From an uncultured Bacillota bacterium (GTDB lineage Bacteria > Bacillota_I > Bacilli_A > RFN20 > CAG-826): a DNA stretch of 64,000 nucleotides. Made by a program: the position numbers and the translations under genes. Location: assembly GCA_937876465.1 (NCBI GenBank), contig CALEHV010000044.1, forward strand, positions 1 through 64,000, written 5' to 3'. Below, piece by piece: positions 63,557 to 64,000 of the stretch. The stretch's first letter is position 1; every line of letters starts with the position of its first letter. The notes below the pieces were generated by a model. That model was not told where the DNA came from and ran no database searches. It was given only the letters and a program-made list of their open reading frames with translations.

Positions 63557-64000
63557 ATGCTTAGATTATTAAAAAAGAACAAATTAATTATAGCACTATC
63601 ATTATTCTTAATGAGTGGCGTAACAGCAGTAGTAGTTTCTACTATTGCATGGTTTAAGGATGTCAGCATGTTTTCTCCATCAAATGCTTCTAGCTCTGTT
63701 ATCACTAATTACTTTGACTCAGGAAAAGGAACACAAGCTGATCCTCTCGTTATAACAAGACCAATACATTATTACAATCTCGTTTATCTACAAGAAACAA
63801 ATCCTACTATTGAAGCAATTAGCGCTCAACCATTTGCTGATTCAGTACTTTATTTCCAATTTGGTAAAAAAGATATTGACGGCAATGGTGGAACAGGCGA
63901 TGAGAATATTTACAAATTCTATAACTATGGAGACGATGGAACATTGCAATATAACGCTCAAGGCGATGAAACATATTCTCCAATTCTAAATATGAATTAC
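63557..64000 (+). CDS. SipW-type surface subunit, 3' end outside window
   Basis: At least 148 residues; the frame stays open to the window end. Signal peptide ends GVTAVVVSTIAWFKDVSMFSP, the T-x-A-W-F pattern. The mature start has ITRPIHYYNLVYLQ preceded by YFDSGKGTQADPL, a G-T-x-x-x-P-x-x-I-x-x-P-x-H-x-Y-N-L motif seen in many Firmicutes surface proteins, and an EF-hand-like DIDGNGGTGD. Ribosome site AAAGGAGA lies 6 bases before the ATG. It follows the adhesin by 15 bases and shares its riboswitch. Confidence 0.82.
   Translation, partial: MLRLLKKNKLIIALSLFLMSGVTAVVVSTIAWFKDVSMFSPSNASSSVITNYFDSGKGTQADPLVITRPIHYYNLVYLQETNPTIEAISAQPFADSVLYFQFGKKDIDGNGGTGDENIYKFYNYGDDGTLQYNAQGDETYSPILNMNY

Overview
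The window looks like a low-GC Gram-positive (Bacilli / Mollicutes-related, uncultured gut-type) chromosome using the standard bacterial code. TGA ends several genes, Trp is TGG, and prfB (RF2) carries the classic CTT-TGA-C programmed frameshift, so this is not a UGA=Trp mycoplasma. Assignment below class level is a guess. No insertion sequence, prophage, CRISPR array or rRNA was seen.

Bases 1-43200 are mostly ordinary housekeeping DNA. In order: an XRE regulator and mscL; degV; a leftward tldE-tldD-FAD oxidoreductase run; a DUF1846 gene; rpmE; a secreted lipoprotein nuclease; metG; an esterase; a polyamine block (arginine decarboxylase fused to agmatine deiminase, then N-carbamoylputrescine amidohydrolase) running into an RluA-type gene, a DUF1538 membrane protein and two PII-like regulators; a YfhO-type protein; a leftward DNA-replication operon dnaX-ybaB-recR-tmk-holB-ricT-rsmI; a rightward translation operon prfA-prmC-tsaC-rpiB; comFA-comFC; secA-prfB-uvrB; secG; an M29 peptidase; a YolD/Y-family polymerase pair; a GT2 glycosyltransferase; tRNA-Ala(CGC). 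A PTS-type membrane protein and a 62-codon DUF4926-like gene with an AUA start follow.

From about 44.7 kb to the right edge lies an accessory region that looks like one functional system. Two nearly identical c-di-GMP-I (GEMM) riboswitches (46220-46298 and 59074-59143) head two transcription units. The first drives a gapless operon of nine genes: a membrane-anchored surface protein, two SipW/TasA-like secreted proteins, a membrane-anchored McrB-like AAA+ ATPase, a DUF2357-like protein with a long Lys/Pro/Glu tail, an ER/SipW-type signal peptidase, an EAL phosphodiesterase, a nucleosidase-fold protein, and a 1019-residue degenerate GGDEF-EAL protein. The second drives a 1448-residue Ig-like-repeat adhesin and a further SipW-type subunit cut by the window end. 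In the second leader an intrinsic terminator reuses aptamer bases, which predicts that c-di-GMP turns the adhesin on. A separate small SipW-type protein (44920-45603) precedes the operon.

The parts fit together as a c-di-GMP-gated surface-fibre or adhesion system with its own signal peptidase, its own c-di-GMP degrading and sensing proteins, and an unusual AAA+/DUF2357 module that in other genomes is linked to McrBC-type DNA restriction but here sits inside a secretion operon. Related palindromes lie upstream of all three surface-gene promoters and may bind one common regulator.
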